A stretch of DNA of 41,501 nt from Propionibacteriaceae bacterium (lineage in GTDB: Bacteria > Actinomycetota > Actinomycetes > Propionibacteriales > Propionibacteriaceae). Positions within the stretch are counted from its first letter, which is position 1. Every line of letters starts with the position of its first letter. This document shows positions 1 through 7,286 of the stretch, in pieces. The translations under genes were made by a program, and so were the position numbers. Where the stretch lies: the NCBI GenBank assembly GCA_031271975.1, contig JAISUR010000019.1, forward strand, positions 1 to 41,501. The letters are read 5' to 3'. A model generated the notes under the pieces. The model searched no databases, was not told the DNA's origin, and worked only from the letters and a program-made list of their open reading frames with translations.

Positions 1-734
1 ATGCCGAAACCCAAGAAGCTCAACGACGCCTCGAAGATGATCGCCGACGGGATGAGTTGGGTGGAGTAGACGATGATGGGCTCGGTGAGATTGGGCAGGA
101 TGTCCTTGAAGATGATCGACGGCGTGGACGCGCCCAATGAGCGGGAGGCTTCCACAAATTCGCGCTGCTTCAAAGCCCGGACCTGGGCGCGGATGACACG
201 GCTCAGGACCGCCCACGAGAAGAAGATGACCACAAACAGGCACAGCCCGAAACTCGCGCCGAACACCGCGACCAACGCCAGCGCGCAGAGCAAGAACGGG
301 ATGCTCATCACGAAATCGGTCAGGCGGCTCAAGACGGCGTCGATCCAGCCTCCGAAATACCCGGCCAACAAGCCGACGATCACGCCGATGCAGGCTGCGA
401 CAAACGACGCCAGCACGCCCACCAGCAGCGACGCCCGGGCGCCGTAGGCCAGCCGGACGAGGATGTCCCTGCCCAGTTGGTCAGTGCCGAGCAAGAACTC
501 GGCGTTCGGGCCGACGGGCATGCCGTTGGGCTGCAGGCCGGTGTCGCGAAGCTGCTGGTCGTACAGGTGGCCGGTGATTTGCTCCAACAGCGGCGCGCAC
601 ACGGCGAACGCCACCAGCGCCACGATGAAACCGGCGGCGACCATGGCCGCCTTGTCGCGTTTCAGCCGCCGCCACAGGTGTTGCAGCGAACTGCGCTGGG
701 CAACTTCCGTGGCGGGTGCGGGTATCTCACTCAC
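1..734 (-). CDS. ABC transporter permease, DppC/OppC type (partial)
   Basis: Inner-membrane permease of a peptide/nickel-type ABC importer; the gene runs off the left edge, so only the first 244 codons are present. After a short cytoplasmic N-terminus comes the OppC N-terminal transmembrane helix, then the family hallmark LGTDQLGRDILVRL, several hydrophobic helices, and the EAA loop that contacts the ATPase (EASRSLGASTPSIIFKDILP), ending in SLSFLGFG at the edge. The GTG start is preceded by AAGGGG about nine bases upstream. It lies 70 bp downstream of the substrate-binding lipoprotein gene on the same strand, with a strong hairpin between them. The DppC-like subunit directly follows the binding protein; the DppB partner and ATPases, if clustered, must lie beyond the window. 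Substrate is not predictable, though di- or oligopeptides are typical. Confidence 0.9.
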   Translation of the reverse strand, partial: MSEIPAPATEVAQRSSLQHLWRRLKRDKAAMVAAGFIVALVAFAVCAPLLEQITGHLYDQQLRDTGLQPNGMPVGPNAEFLLGTDQLGRDILVRLAYGARASLLVGVLASFVAACIGVIVGLLAGYFGGWIDAVLSRLTDFVMSIPFLLCALALVAVFGASFGLCLFVVIFFSWAVLSRVIRAQVRALKQREFVEASRSLGASTPSIIFKDILPNLTEPIIVYSTQLIPSAIIFEASLSFLGFG

Positions 735-754
735 GCCGCTTCACCCCTTAGGAA

Positions 755-793
755 GGTTCCGGCCCGCCAGATGTGCAGCGCCGGGCCGGAACC
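755..793 (-). terminator. Intercistronic stem-loop between binding protein and permease
   Basis: Perfect 12-bp inverted repeat GGTTCCGGCCCG / CGGGCCGGAACC with a 15-base loop, positioned between the stop of the binding-protein gene (805) and the ribosome site of the permease gene. No T-run follows, so it is more likely an mRNA-stabilising or partial-termination element that raises the amount of binding protein relative to permease than a full terminator (inference). Confidence 0.6.
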
Positions 794-804
794 AAGTACT
801 CGGA

Positions 805-2562
805 CTAGGAAGCCAGGGCCATGTTAGTCCAGTCACCCTCTTGCGCCAGGACATACTCCAGATAGTTGGAGACCTCCGGCGAGTGATAGTGGATGTTCTT
901 GCGCGAATACAGCGGGATGACCGGCGGATCGTCCATGACCGCGTCCGAAACCTGCGCCCAGATGGCCGGGGCTTCGTCCATGGTCGCCGCCATGGCCTGC
1001 TTCATCAGTTCAACGGCCTTGTCGGAGTTGTAGTCGGTGTAGTTGTACGACGCCTCCGGCGGATACGTGAACTGCGGCTGGTAGACGGCGCGCGCCGCAC
1101 CACCGGCCCAGGTCGGGTTCCAACCGCAAAGGGCCAGATCCCATTCGCCGTTGCGGCCGTTCTCGTGGACCATCAGGAACTGGCCGTAGAAGTCGGAGCT
1201 GGGCTTGGGCACCAACTCGATCTCGACACCGGCGGCGGCGAAGCTCTGCTGGATGATCTGTGCGATGTCCGGCTCGGTGGCGTTGTCGGAGCGGTAGGCG
1301 AGCTTCAACTTCAGGTTGCTCACGCCGGCTTCGGTCAGCAGCGACTTGAGCTTCTCCGGGTCGCCCTTCGAATCCGTGGTCGCGTAGGCGTCATTGTTGG
1401 AATGGCCGACGACGGTGGAACCGAAGATGCCGGTGGCGGGCTCGGCGACATCCGGGCCGCCCAACTGCTGCACCATGGCCTGCTTGTCGACGCCGTACTG
1501 CAACGCCTGCCGGACCTTGGTTTCGGCGAGCGCCCCATTGTTGTTCGGCGAGACCGAGTTGATCCACAGGAAGAACGTGGCGCCGGACGGATAGATGACG
1601 ATGTTCTCATCGCCGGTCGTGCTCAACGTGGCGTACTGCGCCGGCGGCACCTGCATGCCGTAGAGGATGTTGGCGTCGCCGGACTGGACTTGCTGCATCG
1701 CCGCGTCCGCGGCCACACCGTACGTGATTTCGATGCGGTCCACGTTGGCCGCGCGGATCGGATCGGACTCGGCGTTCCAGCCCGCGCTGCGCTTGAGGTA
1801 GAGGTGCTTGTCGTTGACGTATTCGTCGACTGTGTACGGACCCGAAGAAATGTAGTTCTTGATGTAGTCCGGGCTGTTCGGCTCATAGTCGAGCGCCTCC
1901 ACCGGCACCGGCGACGAGTTCGGGAGCGACAAGACGTAGATGAAGTCGGAAGCCGGCGAGTTCAGCTTGATGACGACGGTGGTGTCGTCAGGCGTCTCGA
2001 TGCCGGCGACGGAGTCTTCCAGGATGTGCTTCTTGATGTCCGCCACATTGGGGTTGTCGGTGTCGTAGGCCTCGCAGAATTCCTGGAAGCCGACGATCGA
2101 ATAGAAGTACGTCACGGTATACGCGGGCTTGAGCGGGTTGCAGATCTTCTTGAGGCCGTTGGCGACGTCAGTCGAAGTGATCGCGCGCGGCGTGGGGGTG
2201 TCCCACATGGCATTCGACCGCAGCTTGAAGGTGTACGTCAGGCCGTCATCCGAGACGGTCGGCACGTCCTCGGCCAAGTCGCCCACGGGGACGGCGTTGG
2301 CCGACTGGTCATTCGAGGCCTGATAGCTGATCAACTGCCGAGTGATCGAACGTGCGATGGAGTTGGTTGCGACGAGGGCATAGGAGACTGGATCGATCTG
2401 GGAATGGTCATCTGTCCCAACCACCTTGAGCGTGCCACCGCTGGCGGCGGGCCCTTCGGCTGTGGGGTCGGCTCCAGACGTCGTGGCGGCGGGCTGGCCG
2501 CACGAGGCGAGGATCAGGCTTAGCGGGACTGCGAGAAGGGCAGCCAAGGGGCGTTTCAACAC
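805..2562 (-). CDS. ABC transporter substrate-binding lipoprotein, family 5
   Basis: Extracellular, lipid-anchored solute receptor for the adjacent peptide-type ABC importer. The 585-residue product starts with a lipoprotein signal peptide (KR, hydrophobic core, lipobox LASC with Cys21), followed by a Ser/Ala/Gly-rich linker and a full-length SBP family 5 (DppA/OppA) fold. Family landmarks are the ITSTDVANGLKKI stretch near residue 130, the VRQALQYGVDKQAMVQQL signature near residue 350, and the C-terminal PVIPLYSRKNIHYHSPEV. The GTG start has an AGGAG eight bases upstream. It is divergent from the MoxR-type ATPase gene, and the shared 135-bp promoter region carries duplicated motifs. The ligand cannot be read from sequence; dipeptides or oligopeptides are the usual ligands of this family. 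Confidence 0.93.
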   Translation of the reverse strand: MLKRPLAALLAVPLSLILASCGQPAATTSGADPTAEGPAASGGTLKVVGTDDHSQIDPVSYALVATNSIARSITRQLISYQASNDQSANAVPVGDLAEDVPTVSDDGLTYTFKLRSNAMWDTPTPRAITSTDVANGLKKICNPLKPAYTVTYFYSIVGFQEFCEAYDTDNPNVADIKKHILEDSVAGIETPDDTTVVIKLNSPASDFIYVLSLPNSSPVPVEALDYEPNSPDYIKNYISSGPYTVDEYVNDKHLYLKRSAGWNAESDPIRAANVDRIEITYGVAADAAMQQVQSGDANILYGMQVPPAQYATLSTTGDENIVIYPSGATFFLWINSVSPNNNGALAETKVRQALQYGVDKQAMVQQLGGPDVAEPATGIFGSTVVGHSNNDAYATTDSKGDPEKLKSLLTEAGVSNLKLKLAYRSDNATEPDIAQIIQQSFAAAGVEIELVPKPSSDFYGQFLMVHENGRNGEWDLALCGWNPTWAGGAARAVYQPQFTYPPEASYNYTDYNSDKAVELMKQAMAATMDEAPAIWAQVSDAVMDDPPVIPLYSRKNIHYHSPEVSNYLEYVLAQEGDWTNMALAS

Positions 2563-2697
2563 TGTAACTCCTACAAGGTGTTTCCCGGGGTGGTTCCCCC
2601 GGGGTTGGCCATTGCATTATGCCCAAACACTGTAACAAATGTGTTTCCCGGCGCCGGTAACTTAGTATTGGCACACTGCCCCGTCGAAAGGAGCATC
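2560..2697. promoter_or_regulatory. Divergent promoter region with duplicated motifs
   Basis: Shared upstream region of the binding-protein gene (minus) and the MoxR-type ATPase gene (plus). CACTGTAAC occurs at 2560-2568 and 2628-2636, and GTGTTTCCCGG at 2578-2588 and 2641-2651, so the pair of motifs is duplicated in the same order. CCCGGGG (2584-2590) and CCCCGGG (2597-2603) can form a hairpin in the binding-protein leader. Candidate -10 boxes are TAGTAT at 2663-2668 for the plus strand and CATAAT for the minus strand (2615-2620). The repeated motifs may be operator sites (inference). Confidence 0.45.
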
Positions 2698-3795
2698 ATG
2701 TCCGACCAGATCCTCCGGGTGCCCGCCGAAGAGCGGTACGCCGACGAGTTGGCGAAGCTCCAACAAGCCGACGCCGCCACCGGCGCGGCGTTGCCCCCAG
2801 GGTGGAAACTTTCCCCCAAAGCTGTCCGGGCATTCCTAATCGGGGATGAAAAACTGGGCGTGACCAGGAAGTTCTACGGTGACGACCCGCTGGTCGACCG
2901 GGCAATCGTCACGCTGCTGGGCCGCCAAGGCTTGATGTTGGTCGGCGAGCCGGGCACCGCCAAGTCCATGCTCTCCGAACTGCTGGCCGCCGCGATCTGC
3001 GGCAACTCCAATCTGACGGTCCAAGGCACTGCCGGGACGACCGAAGACCACATCCGCTATTCGTGGAATTACGCGCTGCTGCTGGCTGAAGGGCCCAGCG
3101 AGCGGTCGCTGGTGCCGTCGCCGATCTACCGCGCCATGCAGGCCGGGGCGATTGCCCGTTTCGAGGAAGTCACCCGCGCCGCGCCCGAAATCCAGGACAC
3201 GTTGGTGTCGATCATGAGCGAGAAGCAGCTCATGGTGCCGGAATTGGGCGCGGACGCGCGGGTATCCGCCCTGCCCGGCTTCAACATCATCGCCACAGCC
3301 AACCTGCGCGACCGCGGCGTGAACGAGATGTCGGCCGCTTTGAAACGCCGCTTCAACTTCGAGACTGTGCACCCGATCAAGGACCGGGCGTTCGAAATCG
3401 AGCTTGTCAGCAGGCAGTTGGACGAGGGTTTGGGCGCCGAGCGGGCGAATGTGAAGATCGACCGGAAGGTGGTGGAACTGCTGGTGACGGCTTTCCGCGA
3501 CTTGAGGTCTGGGACGACGGCCGAAGGCACCGCAATCAAACGCCCCGAGACGGTCATGTCCACCGCGGAGGCCGTCAACGTGGCGTTGGCCGCCGCGCTG
3601 GAATCCCGCTACCTGGGCGACGGCACGCTGACCGCCACCCAGGTCGCCCACCAGTTCGTCGGGGTCGCGTTGAAGGACAACGCCGAGGACGCCAAACGCC
3701 TGCGTTTCTATGTGGACACTGTCGTGCGCGAGCGGGCCCGCAGCGACCGCGATTGGAAAGTGTTTCAATCTGCGGCCACCGCGCTGTGGGGCTAG
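2698..3795 (+). CDS. MoxR-type AAA ATPase, YehL-like
   Basis: AAA+ ATPase of the MoxR branch, expected to act as a chaperone-like remodelling motor for the VWA protein encoded two genes downstream. The 365-residue product has Walker A GEPGTAKS (residues 83-90), a Walker B position reading ARFEEV (153-158), sensor-1 asparagine in IIATAN, and a candidate arginine finger in ALKRRF (around 217-218). Walker B shows FEE where most MoxR proteins have a DE pair. The start is ATG with AAAGGAG upstream; an earlier start at 2578 would run through the promoter region and is unlikely. It is the first gene of a four-gene operon matching the E. coli yehL-yehM-yehP-yehQ set in content and order (family knowledge from memory). 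The precise substrate of the motor is unknown. Confidence 0.85.
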   Translation: MSDQILRVPAEERYADELAKLQQADAATGAALPPGWKLSPKAVRAFLIGDEKLGVTRKFYGDDPLVDRAIVTLLGRQGLMLVGEPGTAKSMLSELLAAAICGNSNLTVQGTAGTTEDHIRYSWNYALLLAEGPSERSLVPSPIYRAMQAGAIARFEEVTRAAPEIQDTLVSIMSEKQLMVPELGADARVSALPGFNIIATANLRDRGVNEMSAALKRRFNFETVHPIKDRAFEIELVSRQLDEGLGAERANVKIDRKVVELLVTAFRDLRSGTTAEGTAIKRPETVMSTAEAVNVALAAALESRYLGDGTLTATQVAHQFVGVALKDNAEDAKRLRFYVDTVVRERARSDRDWKVFQSAATALWG

Positions 3796-3796
3796 T

Positions 3797-6166
3797 GTGC
3801 CCGCCGAGAACGACCGCGAGCAGCGGCTGTTTGCCGCAAAACGGTTGCGCGCCGACTTGGGCAAAACCGGCATTTACTTCGCCCCGATCCGGCACCACTC
3901 GGTTGCTTGCGCCCGGGCCGCGCAAGCGCTGATCGCCGACGTGCGCCCGGAAGCGGTCTTGATCGAGGGCGACAGCACCCTCGACACACTGCTGCCCGCG
4001 CTGATGGACCCCGCCGCCAAACCGCCGCTCGCCGTCCTCGTATTGCGCAAGGCGGACGGCGAAACGTTCAGCTCGCTGTATCCGATGGCGGATTTCTCGC
4101 CGGAATGGGTGAGCTTGCGGGCAGCGGTTGAGCTCGGCGCCCAGGTGGCCTTCATCGACCAGCCTTGGGCCGAGCGCAAGGCCGACAGCCAAACGCGGTC
4201 GCTGATGAACGAGCGCTACTACGCCGAAAGCCAAACCTTGGCCCGCCTCGCCGTCCAAGAACATTGCCGCGACCAGGACGAACTGTGGGAGCACCTTTTC
4301 GAACTGCGCGCCGACACCGGCTGGGAGGAGTTCTTCGACGAGGTCTTCACCTGGAGCGCGTTGGCCCGGCTGGACTACGAGCCCCAAGTCCTGGAAGCCG
4401 AAGGGTCGCTGGCCCGCGAAACAGTGATGACGGCCCACATCCAGGCCTGGAGAAACCGTGTCACTGGGCCGATCGCCGTAGTCACGGGTGCTTTCCACAC
4501 GTTGCAACTGATTGAGGCGTTGTCGGGACACGAGCCGCCAGCGGCCAGCCCTGCCCCCGCAGAGCTGCGCCGCGACAAGGGGCCCTGGCTCATCCGCTAC
4601 GACTTGACGCGCCTGGACGCCTATTCCGGCTACGGCGCGGGGATACGTTCACCCGGCTACTACCAGCGCGTGTGGGAAGCCAGCGACGCCTCCCCAACGG
4701 CGGCATGCCTGGTGGACATCGCGCGCGCTGCCAACGCCGCTGAAACCACCGACACCATTTCGGTGGCCGAAGTCATCGAGGCGACGCTGCAAGCTGAGCG
4801 GCTGGCGGACTTGCGCGGCCATCCGTGGCCGGGCCGCACCGACCTGCTCGACGCCTGCGCGAGTTGTTTCTCCAGCGGAGAGCAACTGCCCCCAGCCGTC
4901 CGGGACGCCATCGCGGAGGTCTTCGGCGGGGCGAAGCTCGGCGAACTGCCGCCGAACACCCCCACCCCGCCCATCGTGGCCGAAGCCCGGGCGTGGGCGC
5001 AGCGACTGCGGCTGGATGTCTCCGATTCGCTGCGCCGCCACACCGTCCTGGACGTGCGCCGCTCGGCCAGCGCCCGTGAACGGGCGCGCTTTCTAGCCCT
5101 CATGGCCTTCTTGAACGCCGGCTTTGCGGCGAAAACCGCCGGGCCGGACTACATCGCCGGACGCAACCTGGGCCGCGTGCGCGAAGAGTGGGACTACGCC
5201 TGGACGCCGATGGTGGAAGCAGCGTTGATCGGGCTTGTCGCCGATGGCGCGACGCTGCGGGAAGTCGCAGCAACCCGGTTGCGCCGCGCTGAACGCGAAC
5301 TGGACGGCTCTCCCAACCGGCGCTCGTCGAACGCGGTGGCGCAACTCATCGCGCAGGCGTTGCTGATCGGGTTGGGCGACGAAGCGGGGCGGCTACGCGA
5401 CAAGATCGACGCGATGGTAGAGCGCGACCCGGAACTGTCATCCGTTGTGGGGGCGTCCAACTACCTGCTCGGCCTGTGGCGGTCCGCGGACATGCTGTCC
5501 ATCGACTCGCCGCAAAGCTTGATCGGCGTCGTCGCCAAATCCTGCCCGCAGATCGCCTATCTCTTGGAGCAGGCCAGTCAGGTGAAAGAAGACGCTGAGC
5601 CCGCCGCTGTGACCGCCCTGCTGTCGGCCGCTGAACTGGCCCGTCAGTTGGCGGACCCGTTCCCGGACATGGCCGACGTGATCTACTCGGCGATCGCGCG
5701 GCTGCGGGACGCCCGCAAGACTTCTCCCGGCGTGCTCGGAGCGGCGCTCGCGGTGGCTGTCCCCGGCACCGACCCCGGCATTTCCGAGCGGGTGTTGGCC
5801 GCGTTCGCTCCGGGCGGCGATCCGGACCACGCGGTGCGGATGCTGGCCGGGTTGATGCAGGCCGCCCCCGACTTGATCCTGCACGTGCCGGAGATTCTGG
5901 ACGCGATCGACGCCGCCGTGGCACGCCTGGAAAACGAGGACTTCCTGCTGTTCCTGCCCGAGTTGCGCCGCTCGTTCACGTTCTTGAAGCCCTTTGAGAC
6001 CGCCAAGGTAGCCGAGCGAATCGCCCAGCGCACCGGCGTGGCCGCCGAGGAGTTGGCCGCCACTTTGGCGATCAGCGAGTCGGACATGCGCTTGGGCGCC
6101 GCCGTCGAGCAGGCGCTGCGCGCGTCGTTGGCCGCCGACGCCTTGTTGGAGTGGTGCGATGCCTGA
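3797..6166 (+). CDS. DUF5682 family protein, YehM-like
   Basis: Large cytoplasmic protein (789 residues) of the DUF5682/YehM type; function not established. The GTG start lies one base after the stop of the ATPase gene, and the 3' end overlaps the VWA gene by eight bases, implying translational coupling. The N-terminal third holds FAPIRHHS (28-35), VLIEGD (54-59), RETVM (R207-M211) and TGAFHT (G231, H234). This order of an acidic EG motif, an RE..M motif and a GxxH motif resembles the TraB/ChaN/Ere-type hydrolase superfamily, which is an inference from motif order, not a database result. The remaining ~500 residues are Ala/Leu/Glu-rich and helical, with no motif I recognise. No signal peptide or membrane segment is visible. 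It may be the effector or scaffold of the MoxR-VWA system. Confidence 0.8.
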   Translation: MPAENDREQRLFAAKRLRADLGKTGIYFAPIRHHSVACARAAQALIADVRPEAVLIEGDSTLDTLLPALMDPAAKPPLAVLVLRKADGETFSSLYPMADFSPEWVSLRAAVELGAQVAFIDQPWAERKADSQTRSLMNERYYAESQTLARLAVQEHCRDQDELWEHLFELRADTGWEEFFDEVFTWSALARLDYEPQVLEAEGSLARETVMTAHIQAWRNRVTGPIAVVTGAFHTLQLIEALSGHEPPAASPAPAELRRDKGPWLIRYDLTRLDAYSGYGAGIRSPGYYQRVWEASDASPTAACLVDIARAANAAETTDTISVAEVIEATLQAERLADLRGHPWPGRTDLLDACASCFSSGEQLPPAVRDAIAEVFGGAKLGELPPNTPTPPIVAEARAWAQRLRLDVSDSLRRHTVLDVRRSASARERARFLALMAFLNAGFAAKTAGPDYIAGRNLGRVREEWDYAWTPMVEAALIGLVADGATLREVAATRLRRAERELDGSPNRRSSNAVAQLIAQALLIGLGDEAGRLRDKIDAMVERDPELSSVVGASNYLLGLWRSADMLSIDSPQSLIGVVAKSCPQIAYLLEQASQVKEDAEPAAVTALLSAAELARQLADPFPDMADVIYSAIARLRDARKTSPGVLGAALAVAVPGTDPGISERVLAAFAPGGDPDHAVRMLAGLMQAAPDLILHVPEILDAIDAAVARLENEDFLLFLPELRRSFTFLKPFETAKVAERIAQRTGVAAEELAATLAISESDMRLGAAVEQALRASLAADALLEWCDA

Positions 6167-7286
6167 CGCCGAAAAAGCCCGCCGTTGGCGTTTGATACTG
6201 GGCCGCTACGCCGATCCCAGTTTGTCGGCGTCCAATTCCTTTGGCGCCGGGGACTCAGACCTCGACCGCGTGCTGGGTTTCCTGTACGACCGCGAATACA
6301 CCGGCCGCGGGCATCGTCTGCGCAGCCAGCCGGGCGGCTCCGAGGGGTCTGCCTTGCGCGCCGTCAATTGGCTGGAACGCACCCGCAAGCTGTTCCCGAA
6401 ATCCACCTTCGAACGCTTGCAAACCCAGGCCGTCGAACGTTACGGCATGACGGAGCTGCTGGCCGATCCGAAAGCCGCCGACGCGATGCAGCCCAGCCCG
6501 CAGCTTGGCGCGGCCCTGATCAACCTGCGCGGCAAGATGAACAAAGACCTGGAAGCGGGTCTTCGGACCGTCATCCGGAAAGTCGTGGAGGATATCGTCG
6601 CGCGCGTCAAAGCGTCATTCACCGCCACGCTGATCGGGCGGCGTGACCGTTTTCGGCGTTCGGTGCAGCCACAGTCGCAGAACTTCGATTGGCGCGGCAC
6701 CATCCGAGCCAACCTCGCACATTACGACACCGAATCCAAGCGGCTGTTGATCGACGAGGCCCGTTTCAACTCGCGCATGAAGCGGCACCTGCCGTGGGAT
6801 GTCGTCCTGCTCGTCGACCAGTCGGGATCGATGGCGGCGTCCGTGCTTTACTCGGCTGTCTGCGCGTCCATCATGGCTGGCCTGCCGGGCATCACCGTGC
6901 GCCTGCTGCTGTTCGACACCTCCGTAGTGGACCTGACGCACATGGCCGACGATCCGGTGGAAGTGCTGATGACCGCCCAGTTGGGCGGCGGCACGGACAT
7001 CGCCGCAGCGATGGGTTTCGCCGAAACACTGGTCACGACGCCGCGCCGCACTGTGCTGGTGCTGATCAGCGACTTCGAGGAAGGCGGCTCGATTCCGGCG
7101 CTGCTGGCATCGGTTTCTCGTTTGCGCGGAGCGGGTGTGACGCTGCTCGGCTTGGCGGCGCTGGACGAGGAGGCCAACCCGGTTTACGACCAGCGGGTGG
7201 GCGGGATGCTGGCCGACCGTGGCATGAGCATCGCCGCGTTGACGCCCGACATGCTGGCCGAGTGGCTCGCGGAGGTGATGCGATGA
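6159..7286 (+). CDS. VWA domain protein, YehP-like
   Basis: 375-residue protein with a C-terminal von Willebrand factor A domain, the typical partner of MoxR ATPases. A complete MIDAS metal site is visible: DQSGS (D220, S222, S224), GGGTD (T279, D280) and ISDFEEGG (D305). The N-terminal ~200 residues are charged and helical and include conserved-looking WLERTRKLFP and FDWRGTIRANL segments. The ATG start lies inside the end of the DUF5682 gene (eight-base overlap), and its stop overlaps the start of the next gene in ATGA, so the three genes are translationally coupled. The intact MIDAS predicts divalent-metal-dependent protein binding. No secretion signal or transmembrane helix is seen, so the complex should be cytoplasmic. 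Confidence 0.88.
   Translation: MPDAEKARRWRLILGRYADPSLSASNSFGAGDSDLDRVLGFLYDREYTGRGHRLRSQPGGSEGSALRAVNWLERTRKLFPKSTFERLQTQAVERYGMTELLADPKAADAMQPSPQLGAALINLRGKMNKDLEAGLRTVIRKVVEDIVARVKASFTATLIGRRDRFRRSVQPQSQNFDWRGTIRANLAHYDTESKRLLIDEARFNSRMKRHLPWDVVLLVDQSGSMAASVLYSAVCASIMAGLPGITVRLLLFDTSVVDLTHMADDPVEVLMTAQLGGGTDIAAAMGFAETLVTTPRRTVLVLISDFEEGGSIPALLASVSRLRGAGVTLLGLAALDEEANPVYDQRVGGMLADRGMSIAALTPDMLAEWLAEVMR

Noticed and set aside
463-2523. 686-residue plus-strand open frame
   Set aside because: Antisense to the clear family 5 binding protein and permease; no domain visible.
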